This document shows, one piece after another, positions 8,057 through 16,802 of a stretch of 64,000 bases of DNA. Below the pieces are notes generated by a model. That model was not told the origin of the DNA. It saw only the letters and a program-made list of their open reading frames with translations, and made no database searches. Position numbers and translations under genes: made by a program. The DNA is taken from positions 32,522-96,521 of the forward strand of contig DAIDKP010000012.1 in the NCBI GenBank assembly GCA_027449965.1, given 5' to 3'. Position 1 is the first letter of the stretch. Each line of letters opens with the position of its first letter. The stretch is from Acidobacteriaceae bacterium (GTDB lineage Bacteria > Acidobacteriota > Terriglobia > Terriglobales > Acidobacteriaceae).

Positions 8057-11000
8057 ATGTGCAACGGTTTTTCTTCGTCCTGCCTGCGGTTCGCCCTGGG
8101 AGGCGGCGCTTTCGTCGTGATGGCCGGGATCACTTCCGGCCTGTTGGCGGCTCAGCCTGTAACCGAAGCCGCGGCACAGTTTCATCGCGTTCCGCGTGTC
8201 ACGCAATCGGTCGATCCGGATCAGTTGGTTCCGCTGGCTGGCTCGCACCCAAACCTGCCTGCGCAGGCGCTGGACCTGGGACCGGCTGCGCCGTCCGATG
8301 CTGCGCCGCGCATGCTGCTGCTGCTGCGCCGCAGCCCGGAGGATGAGCAGACACTGGAGATTCTGCTGCAATCGCAGCAGAATCCTGCTTCGCAGCACTT
8401 TCATCGCTGGCTGACACCGGAGCAGTTTGCCGCGCGATTTGGCGTGCTGGACTCTGACCTAGCCGCGGTGACGGCCTGGCTTCAGTCGCAGGGCCTGGTG
8501 GTGGCGGGCCGACGAGGCGGCGGCAATCTGCTGGAGTTTTCCGGCTCCATTGCGCAGCTTGAGAGCGCGTTTCACCTGGTTGTGCACAGGGTTTCGCTGG
8601 ATGGTGAAGCGCGTCTGGTCGCCGTGCGGGATGCGCAGGTTCCCTCCGCGCTGGCTCCGGTGATCTCCGGTCTGGTTTCGCTGAGCGCGTTGCCGCCCCA
8701 TGCGGCAGTCCAGCGTGGTCCTTCGGCGATGTTTCATCCGGGATCGCGTCGTTTTCAGCCGGATTCGTCGCCCGCGCATCTTCACCCGCAGTACACAACG
8801 GCGACGGCGACCGGCAGCTTTCTGTTCGTTGGACCTGCGGACGCGGCAACGCTCTATGATCTGCCCAATCACGCGCTGAATGCGGCCTACTCCGGCACGA
8901 CGCTGGATGGTACCGGGGCGACGATCGCGATCGCCGCCGACTCCAATATCGATCCGACGCAGGTGGCCAACTATCGCTCGCTTTTTGGCCTGGCGGCGAA
9001 CGCGCCGACGGTGGTGCTGGATGGTGCGACGGACCCGGGCATCACAAGCGACGCGGTCGAGTCCTATCTGGACACCGAGATCGCCGGTGGTCTGGCGCCG
9101 GCGGCGCGCATTCTGCTCTACACGGCTGCGGATACGAATACGGATTCCGGCTTGAATCTGGCGCTGGTCCGGGCGATCGACGACAACCTGGCCGACGTGC
9201 TGGTGGTCAGCTACTCGGCCTGCGAATCGACGCTGGGAGCGGTGGGCAATGCGTTCTACAACGAGCTTTGGGAGCAGGCCGCGGCGCAGGGCATCTCCGT
9301 GGTGGTGGCCAGCGGCAACTCCGGCTCGGCGGCCTGTGACGATCCAGCGCTGGAAACCACGGCTTCGGCGGGTCTGGCCGTCAACGGGCTGGCTTCGACG
9401 CCGTACAACCTGGCGGTGGGCGGCACAGACTTTGCCGTGCTGGCCGGGCCGGACGGCGGTGGCGCCAACTTCGGCAACTATGTCAACTCCACCAACGCCA
9501 GCGGCACGCTGCTTTCGGTTCAGGGATACATTCCGGAAGTGCCATGGAACGAGTCTTCGACGGCGTATCCGCCGACGACTCTGGCGCAGAATATCGCGTT
9601 GCCCGCGCCGTATGCGTCTATTGAGGCGACGGGCGGCGGAGCAAGCTCCTGCGCGCAATCGGCCACGAGCGCGACGGGTGCAACCGTCTGCAACGCCGGC
9701 TATGCCAAGCCTTCATGGCAATCGGCTCCCGGCGTGCCGTCGGACGGAGTGCGCGACCTGCCCGATCTGGCGCTGTTTGCTTCGACGGGATTTGACTATG
9801 CGGCGTGGGGCATCTGCACCGATCAGGATACGGACGCCGCGGGCAATCCGGTCGTCGATTGCCAGCCCAACTCCAGCGGTCCGTTCCACGTGATGTCGGC
9901 GGGTGGAACTTCAGCGGCGGCGGCGACGACGGCGGCGATTCTGGCGCTGGTGCGCGAATCGACGGGCCAGCGCCAGGGGCAGGCTGCGGCTGTGCTCTAT
10001 AACCTGGCGCGCACGACGCCGACGGTCTTTCACGATGTGACGACGGGCAACAACTCGGTGGCCTGCGCCGCAGCCACTCCCAACTGCCAGTTGAACGCGC
10101 TGGGCTTTGATTACCTGACCGGATTCAATGCGACCGCAGGCTGGGACGCGGCGACGGGGCTGGGCAGCGTGGATGCAGCGGCGCTGGTGGCCGCATGGAC
10201 GGCTGCTCCACTGACTGCGACCGCGACGCAGCTTGCGGTTTCTCCGGCAAGCATTCAGCATGGCCAGATCGTGAGCGTGACGGTTTCGGTGACGAGCGCC
10301 TCGGGAACGCCGACCGGACAGGTGGCGCTCCATGCCGACAATGCCAATCCTGTGTTTACGCCGGAAGGCGTGGGTGTGGGCGTCTATCCGCTGGTGGCCA
10401 ACGGCTCGACGGGAACGCTGACGCTGAACAATCTCCCCGGCGGAAGCTATCCGCTGGTGGCAAGCTATGGCGGTGCGGCGACGCTGTCGGGCAGCGTTTC
10501 GCCGCCGGTGACGGTTTCAGTGGCGCCGGAGTCCAGCAGCACGCTGGTTAGCTGGGCGGTGACGGATCCGGCGACGGGAGCGATAACGCGCAATGCGGGG
10601 ATTCCCTACGGATCGCTGGTGCAGTTCGTAGCGCAGCCCTATGGCAACCGCTCGACGACGACCAACGGAGTTTTGCAGCCGGATGGCGCGGCGACGGGAA
10701 CCGTAGCCTTTACACTGGGCGCCAACCTGCTGAGCACGCAGCCGCTGGGCATTGCGGGAACAGCGGCCACAACGCCGGAGCTTCTGCCCAGCGGCGGGGC
10801 GACGTTGACGGCGGCGTATTCGGGCGATGCCAGCTTCAATGCGAGCACGGGAACGGCTGCGGTGACGGTGACGCCGGCTGTGACGACGCTGGCGCTGAGC
10901 GGCACGACGACAACCTACTCCGGGTCGCCGGTCACGTTTTCCGTTGTGCTGAGCGCAGATAGCCTGGGCGTGGCTCCAACCGGCACGGTGACGCTGACGA

Positions 11001-11719
11001 ACGGCACAACGACGCTGGCAACCGCGCAGTTGGTGGGCGTGGCGGCATCCTCGACGGCGCTGGCATCGGGCACGGCGAGCTTCACGGTCAGCAATCCGCC
11101 GCCGGGCACGTATACGCTGACGGCGGTCTACTCCGGCGATGCAAACTACGGCGGTTCCACCTCGGCAGGAGTGGTCTTTCATGGCAGTGCCAACTTTTCG
11201 CTGAGCGCGCTGCCGGTGAGCCTGAACTCGATCCATGCCACGGCTTCCGATACGCTGACGCTGACTTCGCTGAACGGTTACGCAGGGACGGTGAAGTTGA
11301 GCTGCGCGCTTGCCGGGTCCACGTCGGCGGCCAATCCGCCGGAGTGTGGACTGGACCCGGCGACTGAGACGCTGACGGCAAATGGAACGGCGCAGCCGCT
11401 GCTGCTGATCTTTGGTGCGGGCACCAACCTGCCGTCCGGCGTGACGGCGGGCGGAGCCACTGCACCCCTGCTTACGCTGCTTGGCCTGGCGCTGCTTGGC
11501 TTTGCTTCTGCAAGGCAGGGACTGGTGCCGGCGCGGAAAGCTCGCTGGCGTTCGCTGGCCGTGCTGCTGATGCTGGCTGCCTGCGTACTGCCGTTTGCCG
11601 CCTGCGGCGGCCAGTCGTCGCTGATTACAGCTGGCTCTTATCACTTCACGGTGACGGCAACGGATGCGCAGAATGCGGCGATTACCACCTCCGTGACCGT
11701 CGCTGTGACGGTGCAGTGA
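8057..11719 (+). CDS. S53 (sedolisin/kumamolisin) peptidase with Ig-like repeats and C-terminal membrane hairpin
   Basis: A 1220-residue secreted acid serine peptidase. After a signal sequence (about 1-35) comes a pro-kumamolisin prodomain (about 50-230). The S53 catalytic domain (about 260-715) carries the Glu335/Asp339 pair in ESYLDTE and the nucleophile Ser619 in SAGGTSA, the E-D-S triad of this family. Roughly 720-1050 is made of Big3/Ig-like repeats (GTVTLTNGTTTL, AVYSGDANYGG). The C-terminus is unusual. Two hydrophobic segments (around 1136-1152 and 1164-1182) flank an Arg/Lys-rich loop, and the second ends in LPFAACGG before a further Ig-like strand set ending in VAVTVQ. This could anchor the protein in the membrane. 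The start has GCGGAG upstream. A terminator precedes the gene, so it probably has its own promoter. Confidence 0.92.
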   Translation: MCNGFSSSCLRFALGGGAFVVMAGITSGLLAAQPVTEAAAQFHRVPRVTQSVDPDQLVPLAGSHPNLPAQALDLGPAAPSDAAPRMLLLLRRSPEDEQTLEILLQSQQNPASQHFHRWLTPEQFAARFGVLDSDLAAVTAWLQSQGLVVAGRRGGGNLLEFSGSIAQLESAFHLVVHRVSLDGEARLVAVRDAQVPSALAPVISGLVSLSALPPHAAVQRGPSAMFHPGSRRFQPDSSPAHLHPQYTTATATGSFLFVGPADAATLYDLPNHALNAAYSGTTLDGTGATIAIAADSNIDPTQVANYRSLFGLAANAPTVVLDGATDPGITSDAVESYLDTEIAGGLAPAARILLYTAADTNTDSGLNLALVRAIDDNLADVLVVSYSACESTLGAVGNAFYNELWEQAAAQGISVVVASGNSGSAACDDPALETTASAGLAVNGLASTPYNLAVGGTDFAVLAGPDGGGANFGNYVNSTNASGTLLSVQGYIPEVPWNESSTAYPPTTLAQNIALPAPYASIEATGGGASSCAQSATSATGATVCNAGYAKPSWQSAPGVPSDGVRDLPDLALFASTGFDYAAWGICTDQDTDAAGNPVVDCQPNSSGPFHVMSAGGTSAAAATTAAILALVRESTGQRQGQAAAVLYNLARTTPTVFHDVTTGNNSVACAAATPNCQLNALGFDYLTGFNATAGWDAATGLGSVDAAALVAAWTAAPLTATATQLAVSPASIQHGQIVSVTVSVTSASGTPTGQVALHADNANPVFTPEGVGVGVYPLVANGSTGTLTLNNLPGGSYPLVASYGGAATLSGSVSPPVTVSVAPESSSTLVSWAVTDPATGAITRNAGIPYGSLVQFVAQPYGNRSTTTNGVLQPDGAATGTVAFTLGANLLSTQPLGIAGTAATTPELLPSGGATLTAAYSGDASFNASTGTAAVTVTPAVTTLALSGTTTTYSGSPVTFSVVLSADSLGVAPTGTVTLTNGTTTLATAQLVGVAASSTALASGTASFTVSNPPPGTYTLTAVYSGDANYGGSTSAGVVFHGSANFSLSALPVSLNSIHATASDTLTLTSLNGYAGTVKLSCALAGSTSAANPPECGLDPATETLTANGTAQPLLLIFGAGTNLPSGVTAGGATAPLLTLLGLALLGFASARQGLVPARKARWRSLAVLLMLAACVLPFAACGGQSSLITAGSYHFTVTATDAQNAAITTSVTVAVTVQ

Positions 11720-11961
11720 CCGCAAAGTGACGGCACAGCCAGTGGATGGAAGCGGAGCGGGATCGAGCGCGGCCCGCGCCTCCGGCTCTGCCTTTGGCAA
11801 CGGAAGCTACGCCTGAGGCATCCTATCGAACAGGTAGTCAAACCGCCCTTGCTGGGCTACACTCAAGAGCACTGGCATCCGAAGCAGAGTCGTCTCCGTG
11901 TGGCATTCGGAGCTGTGCGACATTCTGGTTTCACTTGTGGGCAATCGAAAGGAGATTTTTT

Positions 11962-12348
11962 ATGGCTTCTGACAATCAAAATGCATCTCTCGGCTGGTTT
12001 TTGGCTGGTATCGGGTTGGGCGCACTGGTTGGCGTTCTGTATGCGCCGAAGAGCGGGCGCGAAACGCGCGAAACTCTGGTTTCTTCCGCCAAAGAAGGCT
12101 CCGATCGGCTGCGCGTGCGAGCGCGTGAGGCGGCCGATCAGGTGGGAACCTTTGTGGAGCGTGGTAAATCGCAGGCAACCGAGTTTACCCAGCGCGGGAA
12201 GGAAGCTGTGGTGCAGGGCCGTGCGCAGTGGGAAGAGTTTGTGGACAAAAGCAAGTCCTTTGTCGCGGACCAGACGACGCGGGTTTCGGCTGCGGTGGAA
12301 GCAGGGAAACATGCGTATCAGGCCGGCGGAGAAGCGTCGGAGTCCTGA
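11962..12348 (+). CDS. YtxH domain-containing membrane protein
   Basis: A 128-residue protein with one N-terminal transmembrane helix (LGWFLAGIGLGALVGVLYAP) followed directly by SGRETRE and a long amphipathic, coiled-coil-like helix rich in Ala, Glu, Lys and Arg. This is the YtxH family layout, which is linked to stress in Bacillus although its function is not defined. A strong AAAGGAG lies seven to eight bases before the ATG; the frame is open further upstream but without a ribosome site. It sits 116 bp upstream of another single-helix coiled-coil protein on the same strand, and the two are probably co-transcribed. Confidence 0.85.
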   Translation: MASDNQNASLGWFLAGIGLGALVGVLYAPKSGRETRETLVSSAKEGSDRLRVRAREAADQVGTFVERGKSQATEFTQRGKEAVVQGRAQWEEFVDKSKSFVADQTTRVSAAVEAGKHAYQAGGEASES

Positions 12349-12464
12349 AGCGCTGGTGCTGGCAGGAATGCCAGCGCGGAGTTTGTGGAGCCGCGATGCA
12401 AAAGATGGTTGCGGCTCTGCTCCCAGTTTTGCAGTACTCACACAACCACATTTGAGCACGACTT

Positions 12465-12965
12465 ATGTCATGGAATAACGAAACTCTGCTGATCGTCTTT
12501 GTCGCTTTCACCGGCTTTGCTGTCTTCATGCAGGCCTGCGTCCTGCTGGGCATTCTGATTTCGATGCGGCGCGCGGCCAAGTCCGCACTGGTGGTGACGG
12601 AGGACTTTCGCGCCACCGTGGTTCCGCTGATCCAGTCGACGCGCGAGCTGATCGAGCGCACGACGCCGCAGTTTTTGACGGCGACGAGCAATCTGCTGGA
12701 GCTGACCGACGGCATTCGGAACGAGACGGCGGAGCTGCGCCGGAATCTGGCGGATATTCTGGACCGCGTCCATCGACAGACCGTGCGTCTGGATGGAATG
12801 CTGGCTTCCGGTCTGGACTCGGTGCAGCACGCGGCGGAAGCGGTGGAGTCGGCGGTGCTTCGTCCGGCGCGTATTGTGAATCGCGTGGTGCGGACGGCGA
12901 ACGCGATGCTGGATGCTTACCGCTCGCCCAGTCGTAACCAAACAGAGAGATCTTCCTCTCGGTAA
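12465..12965 (+). CDS. Single-helix membrane protein with coiled-coil tail (DUF948-like)
   Basis: A 166-residue protein. Residues 7-33 form a transmembrane helix. The rest is predicted to be helical and coiled-coil, with heptad-like stretches (TRELIERTTPQFLTATSNLL, GIRNETAELRRNLADIL), and resembles DUF948 or the cytoplasmic stalk of a chemoreceptor without its signalling tip. It has no recognisable enzymatic motif. Its position next to the YtxH protein, which has the same topology, suggests a shared envelope role; that is inference. A small CCAGC/GCTGG hairpin (12967-12981) follows the stop and may help termination. Confidence 0.75.
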   Translation: MSWNNETLLIVFVAFTGFAVFMQACVLLGILISMRRAAKSALVVTEDFRATVVPLIQSTRELIERTTPQFLTATSNLLELTDGIRNETAELRRNLADILDRVHRQTVRLDGMLASGLDSVQHAAEAVESAVLRPARIVNRVVRTANAMLDAYRSPSRNQTERSSSR

Positions 12966-13376
12966 GCCAGCGCACTGCTGGAAGTAGATGCTGTAAGCGA
13001 CAGATTGCATTCTATTTCTTGTATTTTTCTTCAGTTGTTTTATGCGATGGACTCAAGGGGGAGGTATTGTTTCTGGTTCACTCCATCTGACCTTGCTGTG
13101 TGTGAGTCCGTTATCCTTTGCGGTTTGCCGTTTGTCTTGCGGGTGAGATTCTGGCTGAAGAAGCAGATTCCCTGCGGGAATGACAACCAAAAAACAAAAG
13201 CAAGGGCGAGGACACAAACCGCAGGAGCTGAAGTGGATGGGACAAGATATGGCAGGTTGCGCGAAATATCCTGCCATTCCAGATGGATTTATTATCTTTT
13301 TGAAATGATGGGTTTATGGTGTTTTTGACGGGAGCCGGGGTGGACAGAATGTCTGTCGCACCGATCAGTGCACCGA
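12966..13376. other. Gene-free interval of about 410 bp between convergent genes
   Basis: The base composition is visibly more AT-rich than that of neighbouring genes. I find no credible coding sequence; a 107-codon open frame at 13005-13328 has no homologous look and runs through the repeat element described separately. Two small perfect hairpins are present, ATTCCC-TGC-GGGAAT at 13167 and GACAGA-ATG-TCTGTC at 13343-13357. Confidence 0.7.
13161..13202 (+). repeat. Candidate copy of an acidobacterial dispersed intergenic element
   Basis: The stretch AAGCAGATTCCCTGCGGGAA followed by TGACAACCAAAAAAC has a 6-bp perfect inverted repeat with a 3-base loop and an A-rich tail. It resembles a short repeat I remember from Acidobacteriaceae intergenic regions, where its translation gives the spurious peptide QIPxGNDNQK. 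Only one copy is visible here, so the repeat status rests on memory. Confidence 0.4.
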
Positions 13377-13381
13377 TCAGT
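13358..13381. repeat. 12-bp perfect tandem repeat at the nupC stop codon
   Basis: GCACCGATCAGT occurs twice head to tail. The second copy contains the nucleoside transporter stop codon, so it is a duplication at the 3' end of the gene. Confidence 0.9.
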
Positions 13382-14603
13382 GAAGAAAAAGGCTGACGAT
13401 GGAGGCCGACATCAGGTTGGCCATGGTGCCAGCCAGCATCGCCCGAAAGCCAAGGCGAGCGAGTTCGTTGCGCCGCTCCGGGATGAGCGCGCCGATGCCG
13501 CCGATCTGCATTCCGATGGAGCCGAGGTTGGCGAAGCCGCAAAGGGCAAAGGTGGCGATGGTGAACGAGCGTGGCAGCAGGGAGGCTTTCTGGGTGCCGA
13601 GCGCGACGTAGGCGATGACTTCGTTGAGGACCATGCGTGTGCCAAGCAGGTTGCCGATGGCCGGAGCGTCGCGCCAGGGGACGCCGATGACCCAGGCGAC
13701 GGGTGAGAAGAGCCATCCCATGACCTGATTGAGGCTGGAAGGGAAGAAGCCGATGCCGGAGTGAATCCAGGCCATCAGGCTGTTGGCCAGAGCGACAAGA
13801 GCCAGAAAGCTGATGAGCATGATGCCGACGTTGAAGGCAAGTTTGCCGCCGTCGATGGTGCCGCGCGCGATGGCTCCCAGCAGATTTTCGTCGCGATGCT
13901 CTTCGCTGGTGGGCAGGGTGACGCGTCCGGCGGTGATGGGAGTTTCCGTCTCGGGGACGAGCATCTTGGCCATGACGATGGTGCCGGGCGAGGTCATGAT
14001 GACGGCGGCAAGCAGATGTTTTGCCTCGACGCCGTTGAGGATGTAGGCGGCCATGATGCCGCCGGAGACGTGGGCCATGCCGCTGGTCATGATGGTCATC
14101 AGTTCCGAGCGCGTGGCCGAGGCGAGAAATGGGCGGATGGTGAGTGGAGCTTCGGTCTGGCCCATGAAGATGGAGGCTGCGACGTTGAGGCTTTCCGCGC
14201 CGGAGATGCGCATGGTGCGCTGCATGACCCAGGCAAAGCCGCGGATGATCCACTGCATGAGGCCGATGTGATAGAGCACGGCGAAGAAGGCCGAGATGAA
14301 GATGATGGTGGGCAGAACCTGAAAGGCGAAGATCGTTCCCAGCGATGAGTTCTGTTTGCCCAGTTCGCCAAAGAGCAAAGTGGTGCCGGCATAGGTGCTG
14401 GCGAGCATGTTGTTGATGACGCCTCCTGCCCAGGCAAGGGCGCGCTGGCCAAACTGGAAGCGCAGCACGCCGTAGGCAAAGAGGAACTGGAGTCCGATGC
14501 CCCAGAGAACGGTTCGCCAGCGGATGGAGCGGCGCTGGGTGGAGCCAAGCCATGCGGCAAAGAGAATGAGCAACAGGCCGAGGATTCCGGTGAATCGCGC
14601 CAA
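13377..14603 (-). CDS. nupC: Concentrative nucleoside transporter (CNT/NupC family)
   Basis: This inner-membrane, cation-coupled nucleoside importer has 408 residues and many transmembrane helices. Family marks include FMGQTEAPLTIRPFL (the hairpin/TM motif contacting nucleoside), TSGMAHVSGGIMAAY, VMTSPGTIVMAKMLVPE and FALCGFANLGSIGMQIGG near the end. The start is TTG at 14603, with GGAG six bases upstream and no better alternative. It is the last gene of a minus-strand group cdd-deoA-nupC, 92 bp after deoA, and would bring in the pyrimidine nucleosides the other two enzymes process. A 12-bp duplication covers its stop codon. Confidence 0.93.
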   Translation of the reverse strand: MARFTGILGLLLILFAAWLGSTQRRSIRWRTVLWGIGLQFLFAYGVLRFQFGQRALAWAGGVINNMLASTYAGTTLLFGELGKQNSSLGTIFAFQVLPTIIFISAFFAVLYHIGLMQWIIRGFAWVMQRTMRISGAESLNVAASIFMGQTEAPLTIRPFLASATRSELMTIMTSGMAHVSGGIMAAYILNGVEAKHLLAAVIMTSPGTIVMAKMLVPETETPITAGRVTLPTSEEHRDENLLGAIARGTIDGGKLAFNVGIMLISFLALVALANSLMAWIHSGIGFFPSSLNQVMGWLFSPVAWVIGVPWRDAPAIGNLLGTRMVLNEVIAYVALGTQKASLLPRSFTIATFALCGFANLGSIGMQIGGIGALIPERRNELARLGFRAMLAGTMANLMSASIVSLFLH

Positions 14604-14695
14604 ACGGGTCTCCGAGAAGGTGCAGGGATGGAGTTAGATTATCGCATTGCGTGGGGAGCGCGAGCGTGGATGGTCGGAGGTTGAGCGATCACGGC

Positions 14696-16087
14696 TTAGC
14701 TGTTGAGGATGGCAGAGGCGCGCGCGGCGTCGATGATCTGCTGGACGATGGGCGCGGGAGCGATGGAGCTGCTGGCGGTGGCTGATTCAGACCCGGTGAG
14801 ATCAGACCCGGTGAGCGCGGATTCGACAATCGGTATCGCCTCAGCAAGCTGGACGGAGCTGGAGGCGTAGAGCGTGGCCAGCGGCTGGCCTTGCGCGATG
14901 AGGTCGCCGGTGCGGAAATGGAAGTGGATGCCGGCGTGTGGATCGACGGCCTGATCGGCCACTTCGCGTCCTGCGCCGAGACGCTGGACGGCCCAGCCGA
15001 GCGCTGTGGTGTCCTGCGCGGTGATGCGTCCGGAGCGTGAGGCGATGAGCGAGTGGGTGACGGCAGGGCGATGGAAAGCTTGCGGGTGATCGAAGACGGC
15101 GGGATCGCCGCCCTGCGCGGCAATCATGACGAGGAAGCGGTCCAGCGCGGAGCCGTTGGCGAGAGCGGCTTCGGCGCGGGAGTAGCCGGAGGCGGGTGAG
15201 TCGGCGACGCCGCCGAGATGGAGCATCCAGGCGGCAAGGTGCAGCGAGAGCGAGCGCAGATCTTCGGTGAGCCGAGAGCGTTGGTTGCGCAGCAGGTTGT
15301 GCGCTTCCGCGAGTTCGATCCAGTTGCCGGCGGCGGAGCCAAGAGGCTGGCTCATGTCGGTGAGTAGCGCGATGGCGCGTGTGCCGGCGGCGTTGGCGGT
15401 GGAGACAAGCAGGGCGGCGAGGTATTCGGCTTCCGCGGGATCGCGAAGAAAAGCTCCGGAGCCGGTCTTGACGTCGAGGACAAGCGCATCCAGCCCGGCG
15501 GCGAGTTTTTTGCTGAGGATGGAGGCGCAGATGAGCGCGGGAGACTCGACGGTGGCGGTGCGGTCGCGAAGAGCGTATAGAACGCGGTCGGCGGGGACGA
15601 GATCGGGTGTCTGGCTGACGATCGCGGCTCCGGCGTTGCGAAGCGCGGCGGCGAGCTGGTCGAGCGTGAGCGCAGTCTGAAAGCCGGGGACCGATTCGAG
15701 CTTGTCGAGCGTGCCGCCGGTGTGGCCGAGCGCGCGGCCGCTGATCATGGGCACGTGGAGGCCGCAGGCGGCGGCGATGGGCGCGACGAGGAAGCTGGTC
15801 TTGTCGCCGACGCCACCCGTGGAGTGCTTGTCGACGGCGGTTTTGCCGAGCGGATGAGGATCGAAGCGAACGCCGGAGTCACGCATGGCCAGGGTGAGGG
15901 AGCGGATTTCGTCGAGGGTGAGTCCGTTGAGACGAACGGCCATCAGCCAGGCGGCAAGCTGCTCGGCAGGGATGGATTGAGCGGCGGCTCCGGCGACGAG
16001 GAAGTGGATTTCCGCATCGGTGAGCGGCTGGCGGTCGCGGGTTTTGCGGATCAGATCGATGGGGTGCATGGCTTTTGGCGCAGTCAC
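14696..16087 (-). CDS. deoA: Thymidine/pyrimidine-nucleoside phosphorylase
   Basis: Cytoplasmic enzyme that splits thymidine or uridine with phosphate to the base and (deoxy)ribose 1-phosphate. The 463-residue protein has the family N-terminal helical domain, the phosphate-binding KHSTGGVGDKTSF, the dimer/active-site MISGRALGHTGGTLDKLES, VDVKTG-type VLDVKTGSGAF, and the C-terminal PYNP domain (HAGIHFHFRTGDLIAQGQPL). It is about 25 residues longer than typical owing to a Ser/Thr-rich tail that includes a duplicated LTGS unit (15-bp tandem repeat). The GTG at 16087 overlaps the cdd stop codon as GTGA, which suggests translational coupling. An in-frame ATG six codons later is an alternative start. 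Confidence 0.95.
   Translation of the reverse strand: MTAPKAMHPIDLIRKTRDRQPLTDAEIHFLVAGAAAQSIPAEQLAAWLMAVRLNGLTLDEIRSLTLAMRDSGVRFDPHPLGKTAVDKHSTGGVGDKTSFLVAPIAAACGLHVPMISGRALGHTGGTLDKLESVPGFQTALTLDQLAAALRNAGAAIVSQTPDLVPADRVLYALRDRTATVESPALICASILSKKLAAGLDALVLDVKTGSGAFLRDPAEAEYLAALLVSTANAAGTRAIALLTDMSQPLGSAAGNWIELAEAHNLLRNQRSRLTEDLRSLSLHLAAWMLHLGGVADSPASGYSRAEAALANGSALDRFLVMIAAQGGDPAVFDHPQAFHRPAVTHSLIASRSGRITAQDTTALGWAVQRLGAGREVADQAVDPHAGIHFHFRTGDLIAQGQPLATLYASSSVQLAEAIPIVESALTGSDLTGSESATASSSIAPAPIVQQIIDAARASAILNS
14786..14815. repeat. 15-bp tandem repeat inside deoA
   Basis: Two copies of WTCAGACCCGGTGAG encode a repeated LTGSD/LTGSE unit in the non-conserved C-terminal segment of the phosphorylase. 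Confidence 0.85.
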
Positions 16088-16539
16088 GGCTTTAGGTGAA
16101 AGGTGAACGGCATCAGATCGCTGAATCGCCGGGTGAGCTGGATCAGCTTGCCCTCGACAAACTCGCCCGGGTCAAGGGCGGGAAAGTGGATCAGCGTCTC
16201 CGGTGAGCAGAATTCGGCGAGCACCTGGCGGCAGGCACCGCAGGGCGGGCTGGCGGCGTGGTTGAGATTGGCGACGGCCACGGCGGTGATGCGGAGGGTG
16301 GGTCCGAATTCGGCGACGGCGCGGACGAGAGCGGAGCGTTCGGCGCAAAGGGTGAGTCCGAAGCTGACATTTTCGACATTGGCTCCGGTGACAAGCTGGC
16401 CGGAGGCGAGCCGAAGTGCGGCTCCCACGCGAAATCCGGAGTAAGGCGCATAGGCGTGGGCGGCGGCGGCGATGGCCGCAGCCATCAGCGCTTCGTCGAA
16501 GAGGTTTGCGTCAGAGTTCGGCGTGGATGGAATGGGCAT
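16084..16539 (-). CDS. cdd: Cytidine deaminase
   Basis: Deaminates (deoxy)cytidine to (deoxy)uridine in the cytoplasm. The 151-residue single-domain tetrameric type shows the zinc site CAERSA (Cys65, catalytic Glu67) and PCGACRQ (Cys100, Cys103), plus the substrate-binding NVENVSFG. It is the first gene of the salvage operon. Its product feeds DeoA, whose start overlaps this stop codon. GAAGG precedes the ATG. The 3' end codes for a slightly longer tail than is usual. Confidence 0.96.
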   Translation of the reverse strand: MPIPSTPNSDANLFDEALMAAAIAAAAHAYAPYSGFRVGAALRLASGQLVTGANVENVSFGLTLCAERSALVRAVAEFGPTLRITAVAVANLNHAASPPCGACRQVLAEFCSPETLIHFPALDPGEFVEGKLIQLTRRFSDLMPFTFHLKP

Positions 16540-16575
16540 GGCCTTCGATACCAGCTTTTCGATTTCGTAGCTTCC

Positions 16576-16596
16576 ATATCGGGATTCGATATCGGG
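16576..16596. promoter_or_regulatory. Direct repeat ATATCGGG x2 in the cdd/cheA divergent region
   Basis: Two perfect ATATCGGG octamers are spaced 13 bases start to start. They lie 40-60 bases upstream of cdd and 75 bases before the cheA promoter candidate. They could be a regulator site but there is no direct evidence. Confidence 0.25.
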
Positions 16597-16673
16597 TTAT
16601 CTCTGGAAAACCCAGCGTAAACGCGGACAAGCGCATACGGCAAGCAAGCCGATGCTGAGGATCTGTTCCGGAT

Positions 16674-16701
16674 TCAAGTTTGTATCCGAAGCAACCGATA
16701 A
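16674..16701 (+). promoter_or_regulatory. Sigma-28 (FliA)-type promoter candidate for the che operon
   Basis: TCAAGTTT, 12 bases, ACCGATAA. The E. coli FliA consensus is TAAAGTTT-N11-GCCGATAA, so each element has one mismatch and the spacer is one base longer. It ends about 100 bases before the cheA ATG, which fits control of chemotaxis genes by the flagellar sigma factor. Confidence 0.5.
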
Positions 16702-16802
16702 GAGCAGCAGGGACGATCAACGCGTACAAGCAGATTTCGCTGACTGAGGCAACGAGCCTGGCTTTGTGCAGCGAAGGAGAACCATCCCAGGAAAGGCCAG
16801 CC

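Noticed and set aside
13005..13328. 107-codon open frame in the 13 kb gap
   Set aside because: It runs through the suspected dispersed repeat (its translation contains QIPCGNDNQK), has no ribosome site and no coding-like composition.
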